Source: Calliopum simillimum | Taxonomy: Eukaryota; Arthropoda; Insecta; Diptera; Lauxaniidae | Length of the DNA: 64,000 nt | NCBI GenBank assembly: GCA_951812925.1 | Contig: OX638371.1 | Location: 118,939,124-119,003,123, forward strand | Direction of reading: 5' to 3' | Position numbers and translations under genes: made by a program | Notes under the pieces: model-generated | What the model was told of the DNA's origin: nothing | The model's input: only the letters and a program-made list of their open reading frames with translations | Database searches by the model: none | In this document: positions 48,236-59,573 of the stretch, piece by piece | How positions within the stretch are numbered: the stretch's first letter is position 1 | Layout of the letters: each line of letters starts with the position of its first letter

Positions 48236-48415
48236 TTTTCGGCGTTCTACAGATTTCCAACCACACCTATACGATGAATATTTTGATGCAGAATTAAAAA
48301 AAGACGATTGGTGGGATTTTCATGAACAATTTTGGGAATTCCTAGATAATTTTCCATTTTATATACAGGCATTAGCCCCCATAACCCCCCTTTTGGATCC
48401 ACCACTGCTAATCAA

Positions 48416-49412
48416 TGCCGCAAGTCAACTTCGCACTTAATAGAACCGGATATGAAGTTTGTCTCCACAGCTACCGCATTTGCTTTTGTTCCCGCTGCTG
48501 TTGATGCTGTTGGTTGGTGGTTCCTAAAGTGATACATATTCAGTTTGATACAACATGTCACAAAAATATGACAGCAACAACAAATATCCATTGTACGAAT
48601 GCGAATGAATGCAGTCACTCAGGGTTGTCTTGCCTCTGGGATTATTGGTAGGGGGACAACGACGCAATTAGGCGAGTGTTTCATTGCACTGTTGGAATAT
48701 TTTTAATTGCTCATTTGCATTGTTGTCAATACCTAAATATCGTGCAGTTAATGTGCTTTATTTAATTTTATATCCTTATTACAACAAGAACAATTTGATT
48801 TTGCCAAAATTCTGTAAACGTACTATAAGCTAGCTAAGCAAATAGAGTATGAAAGAGTCCATTTCCGGAAATGCTTCAATGCATATGAGTTTTTATTTTT
48901 TGATTTTGAAACCCTGAGGATGAGCATGGTAAAAGTTGGAAGAGAATTGTGAGACTTTCATAACTAAAGGTTAAAATTAATTCCCCAAAGAGTTGTCTTC
49001 TTTAGAAGGAGGGAGATGAGTGGTGTAATGACCCAACGTGCCATAGTTATTCCATCGTCTGATTCAGAGTGGGTGACTTTCTGGTAAGCGTCTGTTTTAA
49101 ATTAGGCGGATGCTAAATAAAAGTTCACAAAGAAAGCGTGTCTTAAAGTTAAAAGCTCTCTTAAGGTGAACGAGAAATTGTCGGATTCAGTCTTTAGTTG
49201 ATATCTAATAGCTTTATACTAACGAAGCATGGATCAAATCAGCTCCTCAAGTAGTACCCATTGGAATGTAGACAAGTCTAAAAACGACGCGCATCGGGTT
49301 GATACGTTCAGCAAAGATGCATGATTGGTTCCTATAATCGCAATGGTGCAGATATCAAACTCAATGCCGGAAAATTGAATTTACGAAAAAACATTAAGCT
49401 GCCTCTCAAGTA
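48416..49412. other. No recognisable gene; probable host noncoding DNA
   Basis: Less AT-rich than the flanking TE, with no TE ends and no motif-bearing open frame. It is interrupted at 49413 by a small TIR element. Confidence 0.4.
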
Positions 49413-50125
49413 CATAGAAAAAAAAAATCGGTCAATCCAACCGATTTCAACGATAGAAATTGCACCAACCCGCAGTAAAGGTTAAATTGACTGTGCAGTC
49501 CAGTAAAATTACTGTAAAAATAGTACTGTACAGTTGCTGTTAAAATGTTTAGGTACTGTGAAAACAGTTAATTTAACCTAGATTTTCAATAGAAATTGCA
49601 CCAACCCGGAGTTTTTGTATTTTGACCATAGAACTCTGTAAATTTACAGTTTACTCGGTTTAGAAACTATCAACCGCAGTTACAGTAAAAATAACCTTCT
49701 TAAAAGGTCAGCTAATAATATAAACTGTTCCAAACAGTTAAAACTGTTTTGGAACGGTTTAATAGTTAGCACCCCAGAAGGGCTGTAACTAGCCGTTTCC
49801 AAAAACTCGTAGAAATTGTAGCAAACAACTTCTACGGCGACACCATTTCAAATGGCAAAATATCAGTACAACTCTTGCAAACTTATGTTGATTTATTCTT
49901 AAACAATGTGAGAATTTTATGAACCTGTTAAAAACTCAATTCAAAATGTTATTCATATGAAAAAAAAAAATGTGTGGAATACAAAATGTACAGTTGAATT
50001 CAACTGTAGAAAAGTAAAGCTGATTCTGAAATTTTGAATTTTTGTTTTTGTTTCCTATAGAAAATTTGAAAAACTATAGAATACAAAATTTATAGTTAAT
50101 TTTACCGTCAGTTTTTTTTTCTGTG
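49413..50125. mobile_element. Small TA/CAC TIR element (copy E)
   Basis: The left end CATAGAAAAAAAAAATCGG and right end TTTTTTTTTCTGTG are inverted repeats, flanked by TA (49411-49412 and 50126-50127). The interior is dense in ACAGT/ACTGT phrases, as in copies A and B, and has the twice-repeated GAAATTGCACCAACCCG (about 49458 and 49600). No gene. Confidence 0.65.
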
Positions 50126-51670
50126 TATATCAACATAACATAGAACAAAAACTTAATAAATTCTTATCATTTTTCCAATAGAAAGAACTGATACCAATGA
50201 TGTAAAATTTTTCATATTCAATTTAAAATGTTGATTCCTACTCGTACTTCCTTATGGTTAGCCAGGACAAAAAGAAAAAAAAGAATTTTGTGTGTGAAAT
50301 TATAAAGTTCAAACTGCAATTCAGTTAAAATTACATAATACAATGTACGAGTGGCTGTAGTATCGCATAGCACAGCACAGGACAAACATGGAGTGGCATT
50401 CTGCAGGAGTTACTTTAATAGTGAATGAATGAAATAGCGACTGGTGTTGGGTGACACTCAAGACCGAGTGTCAAAAAGAATGAAATAAAAATTAATTTAT
50501 TTCAATTCAGAACGAACTTTCAAATACCGTGCTATTTTTCCGCTACAGCAGCGTCAGTCCGTCGGTGCAACTGATGTTGACAAAGTGTCAGCCAGCGTTC
50601 ATAGAGATAAGAAGGACCACAGGAAATAACTGTGACTGCCGCTGAGCTTTTTCATATCGTCGTTTTGTTTGCTATTGGGGAGCATGCGAAGTGTGAAAAT
50701 GCGCTGCTCGAAATGGAAACAAAGAAAGTTTAAGTTTTCTGCTGATTTAGTGTTACGGAAGTTTTAAATTGAAACTAAAAACTTTTTTCTCTTTTTTCCT
50801 TTTTTTTGCAAATTTTAAATTACGCGCAGTTTTGACTTTGCAAGTGTTATTGTTGTCGTTTCCCTACTTCTTCGCTTTTGTGCGATGCCCAAAGATTGGT
50901 GATTTTTTTTCGTTTTTCTATTTGACACAAAAGTCATCAACATCATGAGTGGACTTTTGAAAGTGATGGGAGATAAATATAAATCACAAAACTCAATACC
51001 GAACCAGCTAAACTTTTGATCGAAAACAATTCCACCGTGCAAATCACGTGAAAACTATGCGCAACTCGGATCATTGTCTATCCAAATGTTGTGTGAAAAT
51101 CAAAAATCGCTTTTCGGAACTTTTTGCAGCATAGTGGTGTAGATGTAATAACAAATTGGTTCAATTTGCAAGGGAGATTTTGTGGCACGAGATATAGTAA
51201 GTTTAATGAAAAATCCAATAGAATATGATGGCATTAACATTACCAATTACATTACATATCAGTGGTGAACTGAGCTGAGGCACTGCTTATCGATTTCAGT
51301 AGTGTTGAGATTTGACATTATCTATCAGTGTTAGAATAGAGGATTGGGATTCAGTCAACAAATTTTCCTATTCTGCAAAACCTGATATGGCTCAATTAGA
51401 AGTCTGCCTAGAGGCGCATAGCATTAACGAATGCTATTATGAGGCGCTCACATCAGAAGCTAAGTCTGTGTGTCTTGCTAGACTGACACAGTGAAATGTG
51501 TTCTGCTCTTACTTTTTATTCGTAGATTTGTTACATAATCTATAGAATTCATCCTGGAGTAAGCCAATGTTGTAGAAGTGTTTTCTCACTGAGCAGTGTC
51601 CCATGAGAAACCTCGTTCGTGTATCCTTTCTGTTCAGATAATTTGTTCGATTTGTATGAAGCAAAAAAAA
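50126..51670. other. No recognisable gene; probable host noncoding DNA
   Basis: Composition between 50340 and 51060 is less AT-rich. The open frames are short and lack motifs. A 60-codon frame at 51312-51494 has no recognisable domain. Confidence 0.4.
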
Positions 51671-51904
51671 AATCATCCTAAAACCGACTCAAAAATTAGA
51701 AGGACTCTTAAAAACGATATCTGCATAATTTTTATTTTTTTTTTTCGTTTCGAGAAAATCCAATGGAGCACTATTCTATTCAGCAAAAAAAAAAGAGTTA
51801 TTTCTCATACAATTTTTTCTTCACAGAGTAGATGCCCCAAATTTGCATGATAAATAAAGAATATATTCTTGCAAAATCTTTGGCGTTAAAAAATGTCCAT
51901 TTTT

Positions 51905-53097
51905 ATGTAGGAGAATGTCGTCAGGGTTGGGCCACTGCCTTTTTCGTATATGGCACGAGCTGCCATCTATGTTATAGCGTCGAATTATTGTTCTCGATGC
52001 CAGAAAACTTTTTTATGCATTGCTTGTCACCGGGATTGTCATTAAAAATTTTTGTGCCTTCATGTTGTTTTCGATAGTTTAAAAAATTTTGTAATAGCAA
52101 TGAAAAACGACTCAAAACTTGGAAAAGAACATTGCCACCGCAAAAGAAAGTATTCATATCCATTAAGGGGTGAACCATTAACAAGTTCACAAAGGGAAAG
52201 TTCGATTCCTTTACCTGTTCGCATGTAGTATTGAGCGATCGAAAAACACACTTGTCGTCAGGGTTGGGCCACGCGTGTAGTCAGAGTTGGGCCACATCAA
52301 TTTTTATTTCGAATCAGTAAAATAACATTACCCAATCGATTTTTCGGAACACAGAACATAAGTCCACCCTTTCTACGATTGTGTCATTGGTCGAGCCTCT
52401 GCAAGCAGTCGCGCCAACAGTGAAATCAAATCAGGGGCGCCGCCCGATGAAAAGCACGATCTTAACCTCCCCAGAGAACCGCGAAGAGTTATGTAAGAAA
52501 CAAGAGATGCGCGATGCTTCGAAAACACCTAAAAAATTCCGAAAACGCGAAGAAATCGAACGCACAACACCTGCTAAACGAGGTCGCCCATCGAAAAAAG
52601 CACAAAAAAATCTTCTTCCAACGAAGATGTGGATCGAGACTTCTGCATTATATGCTTGGAACCGATGCACGCTAAACTGAATGGAAACAATTCAACCGCA
52701 TGCATTGAATGCAAGCGAGACGTGCACGTGCGTCAATCTCACAAAAAGTTAGTTTTTATGCCCAAATTGCAATTCAGATTAACGTTATTATGTAGATTTC
52801 TCATCGAAATTTTGTGTAATCGAATGAAAAACAATAAAAAGTATTTTAGTACATATTTCATAAATATATGGTGGTGGCCCAACCCTAACTACAATGGCCC
52901 AACCCTGACTACATTTTTTTTTTTAGTTTCGTCAATAACTTTCTTTTTCGAAATCGCAGCAAGTTGTCCTAAAGGTATGTTACAGATAAAGGTCCAAACT
53001 ATTAAATAATGCAAATAGCTTGGTAATATTCAAATATATAAAAAAGATACAGAGGAAAGTTAAAAAGTGGCCCAACCCTGACGACATTCCCCTACTA
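51905..53097 (+). mobile_element. Pogo-like element (copy P3)
   Basis: The left end GTAGGAGAATGTCGTCAGGG then TTGGGCCAC and the right end complement ending CATTCCCCTACTA (53097) form about 30-bp inverted repeats. CAGGGTTGGGCCAC or CAGAGTTGGGCCAC recurs inside near 52259 and 52278, inverted near 52875 and 52898. The interior keeps the C-terminal end of a pogo-type transposase. The ends are close to those of copy P1. Non-autonomous. Confidence 0.8.
52381..52760 (+). pseudogene. Pogo-type transposase C-terminus remnant (zinc-binding tail)
   Basis: The frame reads LTSPENREELCKKQEMRDAS and then RKREEIERTTPAKRGRPSKK. After a +1/-1 change in an A-run near 52610 it continues SSNEDVDRDFCIICLEPM and STACIECKRDVHV. 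A basic 'TP.KRGRP' linker followed by Cys-x2-Cys ... Cys-x2-Cys is the usual tail of insect pogo/Tigger transposases. Upstream HTH, CENPB and DDE regions are absent and the frame is broken, so it is inactive. Together with the N-terminal remnant in copy P1 it supports the pogo assignment of this TIR family. Confidence 0.65.
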
Positions 53098-53144
53098 TAG
53101 ATATATCGATCCCAAAATTTGATTTATTTATGTTTTTTAATTAA

Positions 53145-53405
53145 ACGGTCGGAAAAACGATTTTTTATTCAAAAGCAAGGCATCTTACGGAAAAAGTATA
53201 TATGATAAAAAATTATTAGAATTGTCCAAGTACTTAATACGTGTCAATCCTTCAAAAATTGATCAAAATTATTTAAAAAAGTTCCAAAAAATCTGAAAAA
53301 ATTTAGACGTATTCTTTGGATGATTCTAAGCATTTTTTAACAAGACACTTTCTTCGTAAGATGACTTGCTTTTGAGTAAAAAATCGTTTTTTCGACCGCG
53401 TAAGT
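53145..53405. repeat. Small palindrome with AAAGCAAGGCATCTTACGG phrase
   Basis: GTCGGAAAAACGATTTTTTA then TTCAAAAGCAAGGCATCTTA (from 53150) pairs with AAGATGACTTGCTTTTGAGT then AAAAAATCGTTTTTTCGACC (to 53399). Non-coding. The inner phrase is shared with foldbacks at 6472, 32287, 45480 and 55447. Confidence 0.75.
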
Positions 53406-54166
53406 GAAAATCGTAAAAAAACAATTTTTGGAACCGAATATTATCTACACTGCAAATATAAATGTATAGTTTTTTAACACAAAAATTTGTAAGCAATTTT
53501 TTTTAAGCAACATTTAGATATCCATTTTGTAATGAAAAAATTTATGAAGTAAAAACATGTTTTTTTAGCCAGTGATTCAGTAGAATCAAAAGCGTTTCAT
53601 TGTCTTTTCTCGGAACAAAAACAAATTATGCAGATATCGTTTTTAAGAGTCCTTCTAACTTTTTAGTCGGTTTCGAGATAAACCTAAATTAAGTCCTTAT
53701 CCACTGTTCAGCTTAAGTAACTGTGGTGTTCTTTGTATGTTTCCCAGGGTGTCGCCTCAGCCTTCTTGAAATTTTCTGTCAAATCAATTGTTAAAGTTAA
53801 ATTTTATAAAAAGGGTTTAACAAATTCTGTTGATGATCCTTTTAACTCGAGCTCATCTGCAATTTCATTGCTCTCAATTCAGGTACTCACGTTCAGGTAC
53901 TCAAATGAGGTGAGTTTGAGGTGCAAGTTTGATTAATAGTTGAACGCACTTCCAAATTAACATGGATGAAATTTTTAAGGAATTTAAGGCTAAAAGTGAC
54001 GCTGTTCTAATAGATAGAATATATGTAGATGTGTATTTCATGAGAAAGCCTTCTTTTAAAATCTCTTAAACAAAGCTCGATTGCATGTACTTCCGCCTGA
54101 AATACAGAGTTTTTCTGGGCACATAAATACAAATATTTGGAGACGTCTGTGTACCACAGATTGCAA

Positions 54167-54666
54167 TCACCAACGAATCGAGGTCAGGATTCTTACTTGG
54201 AAGTACTGCAGAAAACTGTATTTGAGTATGCAGTAATCACTGATAGGCAAGATTCCTTCAGAACGATCAGAATGTTTGATAATTCCAGCCCTAACTCTAT
54301 CCAGTAACAGAAGTCTCCCTACGATTCTCAGCGTTTCCATTTTTATCTCCAGATGTAAAAGTGGTAAATCAAGTGCTGCTTCCAAGGCAGCAGTTAAATT
54401 GGTTTTCATAGCTCTAATAACTGAAACGCAAGCTATTATATGTGTTTTTACATAATACGGGTACTCCATAGGCAATAATAGGTCATACAACTTCTGTACG
54501 CATTCCAGAGGCTGAGTTTTGGACTGAGTCCCCAATTATTTCTTAGAAAGCTCCTGAAGGTCCACAGCGCTGTTCTTGCCTTCCGAATTGTATTTTCTAG
54601 AAGAGAGTTCTGGGTGAGGTTTTCATCTAGAATTACACCACGATACTTGATCTTACTAATTTTCAA
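54167..54666 (-). pseudogene. Second non-LTR retrotransposon fragment (ORF2, post-RT region)
   Basis: The minus strand reads KYRGVILDENLTQNSLLENT, then NNWGLSPKLSLWNAYRSCM. After a frame change near 54480 it reads CVSVIRAMKTNLTAALEAAL then DLPLLHLEIKMETLRI. The order 'K(Y/L).GV.LD..L', 'WGL.P....W.Y', 'RAM.T.PTAALEA.L.LPPL' is that of the region between reverse transcriptase and RNase H in R1/I/jockey-type retrotransposons of insects. No RT catalytic motif or 3' end is seen nearby. It is unrelated to the larger element at 24500-35145. Confidence 0.75.
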
Positions 54667-55229
54667 TAAATAAATTAAAAATGTAAAACATGAACCTAAG
54701 TATATAACTAATTTTTGTCAAACAAAATTACCCCTTAACCTTAAAAAAAAAAAAACTGGGATAAGTTCAGTGTAATTGCCCGTATAGGTCCCATCGTTGT
54801 TGTTCACACTTCCAATTAAAAAAATTAATTTTTGATAACATATTTGAATAGAAATGTCACTAAGCACGAAACTTCAAAAAACTTACAAAATTTCAGGGTT
54901 CAGGAACAGTCCTGAAAGGGTTAATAACATTGAAAATTTCCAAGTGTATTCGAAATCGGTAAAAAAATGCACTGCAGTTTGTTTTTATAGGAAAATTTAT
55001 CTACAATCAAAAGCGATTCTGCCAAAGGTTTTTTGATGCAAACCTTCTTTGGTCGCATAAGGTGTAAAATTTCAAGGACGCGGGTGGTTTTCCAAGACAT
55101 TTTTGGTGACATATTGAAAATCAAGCACTTGTCGAAAAGTAGACGTTATCAACTAAGTGCCATGCCCACTCTTAACGATTTTAGCCAGATATATCTCGCA
55201 AATACAAGCTATTTTCACAAAACTTTGTA

Positions 55230-56496
55230 CACGAAAAAAAAATAGTACTTGCTACTTTATTTCTCATAAATTTTACCAGAATTTCAAATTAGAATATTGA
55301 CAACTTCACACCGAAGTAAGATTCACCTTACTGTTTTAGTCAATTCAGTATGTATGTTTCCTAGTAATTTTTATGAAAAAATTGGCGTGATATTTACCTT
55401 ACTGTATAATTCAAACAACAAAAAAAAAAAAAAAAAATTAACTAACCGGCGCACACTGGGGCTATAGAAGTGATTTGGTTCAAAACCACCCAGACATCGC
55501 AATTTTCATCGAAATATAAAAATTCTTAAAGTGGGATATTCGTTTTGTCATACTGAAGAATGGTACGAAGCTTGATTTCCTAAATGTGACTTTATCAATT
55601 TGCCGAGTGATCTTGAAAAATGTAATTCAATGTTCAAAAAATAGAGATACCATTAAAAATCTTTTTTTACTCAAGAGGAAAGCATCTGACGAAAAAAGCC
55701 AAAAACTCCCATTTAGCGTCCGAATCCCATCTTGAGTCATATTTAGGAAATTAAGGACCGTTTTCACAATGTTCAGTTAAAATTTTACTTTCAGATAAAT
55801 AAAAATTTTGTATGAAATTTTATGTCAAAGTGCCAGTTAAAGTTCCAGTTAATGATTAACTGGACATTGTGAAATTGGCCCTAAGCTTAGTACCATTCTT
55901 CAGTATAAAAAAACGAATATCCCACTTTAAGAATTTTTATATTTGGATGAAAATTGCGATTTGTGGGTGGTTTTGAACATGGAGTCCCCAGTGTGCGGCG
56001 CTGGGGTCCGAAGCCTGGCCCTTCCGTATGATAGTCAGATACATATCCTCTGGGCTGCTTACGCATGTGATGTAGAAGCAAAAAAATTTGTATATAATGA
56101 AAATGTCTGTCCAAAAAAAAAAAATTGTTACTAAAATTATAACAGTCAAAATGATTCTATATTCTTATGATATTTACCTTACTTAAGTGGGGTGACAATT
56201 ATGACACTCATTTTTGTGCGTGAAAAAATAAATTTCTTTTGACTAGAATTATAAATTCAAAATGGTTATACATTTTTTTTCTGAAAGTATAAATTACTTT
56301 ACATAAAGTCAAATGTAGGAAATTTGTAGTAAATATTCCTTTATTATTTTACTACGTTTTATTTGTAAATATGACGTTAGGGATCCACCAAATAGTTCTT
56401 ACGTAAGGTAAATTATACTTGAAATTTAGTGTTGATTACTTTAATTTTTCGACTAGCCGAGTGGAGTAAAAATTATGATGCGTATTTTTCTCCGTG
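55230..56496. mobile_element. TA/CAC TIR element (copy D)
   Basis: The left end CACGAAAAAAAAATAGTACT and right end CGTATTTTTCTCCGTG are imperfect inverted repeats, flanked by TA (55228-55229 and 56497-56498). Subterminal phrases CACCTTACT, TTTACCTTACT and TAAGGTAAATTATACTT recur. It resembles the A/B/E group in end design but has different internal repeats. No gene; a palindrome fills the centre. Confidence 0.55.
55447..56000. repeat. ~550-bp palindrome inside copy D
   Basis: CGGCGCACACTGGGG and AAATTCTTAAAGTGGGATAT then TCGTTTT on the left pair with AAAACGAATATCCCACTTTA and CCCCAGTGTGCGGCG on the right. TTTTTACTCAAGAGGAAAGC at about 55665 is a variant of the shared foldback phrase. Confidence 0.8.
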
Positions 56497-58135
56497 TAGC
56501 AAAAAATATTCAATGTTCCGTTCTGTTACATATATGGACGAACACCTTCTGCCTGCCAGCCTGATGGGTTGTGGCAGAGGTGGTAAATTTATCATATTTC
56601 TAGCATTGCTAGTATCGTTCAGATTATTCAATACAACGCACAGGGATGACGTGAGGGGTGATGAGTGGGATTGTGCGAAAGGTGTTCGTGTGCTTATGTA
56701 CTTTCTTGCAAAACATTTAAGTTGGCATTTAAGTTTGAAAGCGAAAGCGAAACTGAAAGCTGATGAATTGCTCTTATTGTTGTTGTTGCTTAAAAGCGTG
56801 AAATGCCAACAAAGCCACGCATGAAAAGGAGATGGGTGGCGGCAAAACTTGAGCGGGTTTCTTCCTTTGGCAAATGTGGTAATAATTGACGGGAACGTGG
56901 CAAACAGATTGTGCAACAATAAAACGGTTTGCAACGAGAAAATGAGCAAAGTTTTTACCACAAATGGGAGTGGGAATCGAATCCAAGACATTCAAACTTG
57001 ACATTCACATATGCCACGCCCACTGCTACGCTGCTTACTTGATTAATTTTCCGGCAATTTTGTAAGCTTAGATGCTTAGCTGCTGCTGCTGGTGCTGATG
57101 ATGGGTGGTGTTTTTCTTTTGACGACTTTAGAGAGAGTATGCACGCACCTCTACTGTGCCATTTAATTTTAATGAGCTATTTTTATAAGCGTCATAAATG
57201 GCTATGATAACCACTTAACGAAACAACAACAAAAACAATTTGCATATTAAACTTCAACCAAACAAACTATACGCGCGCGAGGGAGAGTACAATGCTTGGC
57301 AGGCGTTTTGCACATTTTAACCCCACCCCACACGCCGCCACGACAAATCTTTGTTGCCAACAGCGAAAAATCCTTGCGGCACTTCCAGTTTAATTTGATT
57401 AAATTTTAAAATCCACGTAAAAGTTGCAGCATTCACTGTGAATGCAGCAAAAATTTTGACAACAGTATGGGGTCATAGATAACCAACCATTCTCCGGAGT
57501 GCACCGAGCTATGCTGCCGCTTAACGTGGGAGCGCTGCAGCGTAAGTTGCGGCTTACCTCAAAGATAGTTTCCGAGTTTTGTCTCGTTGTTTTCATTTTT
57601 TCTTTTAAAGTTGGCATTTTTAGCGGTTGTGTTTTTTGTCGATAGCACAGCAGCAGCTAGAGTTGCCAGGTGTTGTCGTATGCATTGCCATTGTATCCTT
57701 AAATCAGCCTTAGAGGAACGAATAAAAACGAAGGCTACTTTTCAACTACAGAAATATGATTTTAAGTTTTCTAATTTTTTTTTTTTTCGTTATCTACTTA
57801 ATATTTACATTTTATATACAATTTTTGCTTAGTCTGGTTAAAAAAAAATAAGAATTTTCGCTTCATTGTTTAATTAAATTAATTTTAATACAATTTTTAA
57901 GAGCGCAATATTTAATATCCGATTAATATCCTACGTTCTGTGCAAAGTTTTCAGACTATTGTGTGGCTGTATTTCAATCATTGGTGGTGCTGCTGGTGCT
58001 TATGCTGTTTGGGGATGGCCACGTAATAAGTTTCAAATTAAATTCTCGTTTTTAGTCCTTTTTGGAAAGTAGTCACTTTCTGCTTTTATGTCGCTTCAAT
58101 GTTTTGCAAAACTTTTTAACTTTATTAAATATACA
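56497..58135. other. No recognisable gene; probable host noncoding DNA
   Basis: Less AT-rich sequence with TTGTTGTTG runs, a GCGCGCG stretch near 57272 and overlapping open frames on both strands (for example 56429-56824 plus and 56473-56991 minus) that lack any known domain. It could be host regulatory or intronic sequence. Confidence 0.4.
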
Positions 58136-58144
58136 GTACCTGGA

Positions 58145-58163
58145 GACCGATCCCTGCTCGGTC
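58145..58163 (-). other. Terminal stem-loop of copy R1
   Basis: GACCGA and TCGGTC around TCCCTGC, the exact complement of the hairpin in copy L. Conservation in two distant copies supports a structural role at the element end. Confidence 0.6.
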
Positions 58164-58287
58164 AGATTGTTGATTTTATTATTTTAGTCGATGTTTTATT
58201 CATAGCTACTTTTTGTTATGAAACTTATACCTTTTCACCTCTAATGATCATGCTTTCAAAATGATAAATAAACCGATGAGAATAATA

Positions 58288-59573
58288 TTGGGTGTACAAC
58301 TTAAAAACCGGAATTTGACGGTGGATGTCCGTACTAACAAATATCGTGAAAGCTCGAACTTTATATATATGTCATTTTGAAGGTACATTTGACAGCTGTC
58401 AAAATCAGTCAACAAAACAATTTTATCTTGTGTGCATCATTATTATTTTTCACGATGAATAACTTCTAAAATTCGAGAAAAAGACAGCATTTGCGGGAGG
58501 TTCTGTTGGGTCATTTTTTTGCAAAGAAAACTGCTGCGGAAAGTCATAGTTTGCTTGTAGAAGTTTATGGCGACGATGCTTTAGGAAAAACACAGTGTTT
58601 TGAATGGTTTAAACGCTTCAAAAGTGCCGATTTTGACATCAAAGACAAAGAACGCCCAGGACAGCCAAAAAAGTATGAAGACGAAGAATTAGAGAAGCTA
58701 CTCGATGAGGAGTCGTGTCAAACACAAGACGAGCTTGCCAAATCGTTGGGAGTGACTCAGCAAGCCATTTCGAAACGTTTGAAAGCCGCCGGATACATTC
58801 AGAAGCAAGGTAATTGGGTCCCCTATGAGTTGAAGCCGAGAGACGTTGAACGGCGCTTCTGTATGTCTGAAATGCTGCTTGAGCGCCATAAAAACAAATC
58901 AGTTTTGCATCGGATTGTGACTGGGGATGAAAATGGATCCATTATGACAATCCCAAGCGCAAAAAGTCATACGTGAAACCTGGCCAACCAGCCAAATCAA
59001 CCTCGAAGCCAAATATCCATGGCGCCAAGGTTATGCTGTGTATTTGGTGGGATCAGAAGGGGCCGTTATATTATGAGTTGTTGAAATCGGGCCAGACAAT
59101 CACAGGTGACCTGTACCGAACACAATTAATACGTTTGAAGCGTGCCATCATCGAAAAAATCCCGCAAAGTGCGACCAAACACGAAGCAATAATTTTTCAT
59201 CATGACAACGCTCGGCCGCATGTTGCAAGACCCGTGAAAAACTATTTGGAAAATAGTGGATGGGAAGTTTTGGCCCACCCGCCTAATAGTCCGGACCTTG
59301 CTCCGTCTGACTTTCATTTATTTCGCTCGATGCAAAACGCCCTCACCGGAATACGCTTCACATCAGAGCAAGGCATCCGAAATTGGATAGATTCATTTTT
59401 GGCCGCCAAGCCGGCGCAATTTTTTTGGGATGGAATTCATAAATTGCCTGAAAGATGGGGAAATGTTATAGCTTCCAATGAACAATACTATGAATAAAAT
59501 ATATTGTAACATTTTTCCACAACAAAGCATCAAATTTCGCTAAAAAATTCCGGTTTTTAAGTTGTACACCCAA
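58288..59573 (+). mobile_element. mariner transposon (1286 bp)
   Basis: The ends TTGGGTGTACAACTTAAAAA (58288) and its complement (to 59573) continue as about 29-bp near-perfect inverted repeats, flanked by the TA target duplication (58286-58287 and 59574-59575). Copy L of the host repeat has the uninterrupted site, which confirms the insertion point. Length is typical for a full mariner. The transposase is broken, so it is non-autonomous, though the ends look intact. Confidence 0.96.
58455..59497 (+). pseudogene. mariner transposase, disrupted by a stop and a frameshift
   Basis: It catalyses cut-and-paste transposition through a D,D34D triad. Visible parts, in order: KKTAAESHSLLVEVYGDD, the helix-turn-helix 'QQAISKRLKAAG', WVPYEL (~58817), HRIVTGDE with the first aspartate (~58918), HHDNARPH (second, codon 59204-59206) and NSPDLAPSDFHLF (third, 59309-59311), with 34 residues between the last two as in canonical mariners, then LPERW near the end. 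The likely start is ATG at 58455, but codon 5 is TAA. A one-base loss in an A-run near 58928-58932 shifts the frame just after TGDE, splitting the coding region into two open frames (to 58976 and from 58973). Apart from these two lesions it looks nearly full length, so inactivation may be recent. Confidence 0.95.

Larger units (their letters stand above)
37194..48407. mobile_element. 11.2-kb hAT-like element filled with nested repeats
   Basis: The left end is GAGTGGTGGATCCA (37194) and the right end is the complement of CAGTGGTGGATCCA (ending 48407). CTAATCAA flanks both sides (37186-37193 and 48408-48415), an exact 8-bp duplication. G-rich runs lie just inside both ends, as in CAGTGGCGGATCC-type insect hAT ends. 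No hAT transposase is visible. Much of the length is later cargo: a foldback with a 39-bp satellite, the gene-carrying copy B, and a foldback with a 9-bp minisatellite. Confidence 0.8.
51678..53675. repeat. Inverted-repeat pair around the third pogo-like element
   Basis: AAACCGACTCAAAAATTAGA then AGGACTCTTAAAAACGATAT and TCTGCATAATTT (about 51681-51734) has its complement at about 53620-53675. The pogo-like element and a second palindrome lie between. Probably an older foldback split by insertions. Confidence 0.6.

Noticed and set aside
18370..55050. Short similarity between about 18375-18440 and 54850-54905 (CTAAGCACGAA...), and GATGCAAACCTTCTT at 18588 and 55036
   Set aside because: Too short and patchy to define an element without a wider alignment.
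6472..56000. Regularly spaced inverted repeats as a CRISPR array
   Set aside because: The context is eukaryotic; the repeats are foldbacks or satellites without a constant repeat and unique spacers.
56429..56991. Open frames of 131 (plus) and 172 (minus) codons
   Set aside because: They overlap antisense to each other and show no recognisable motif; the less AT-rich composition explains them.
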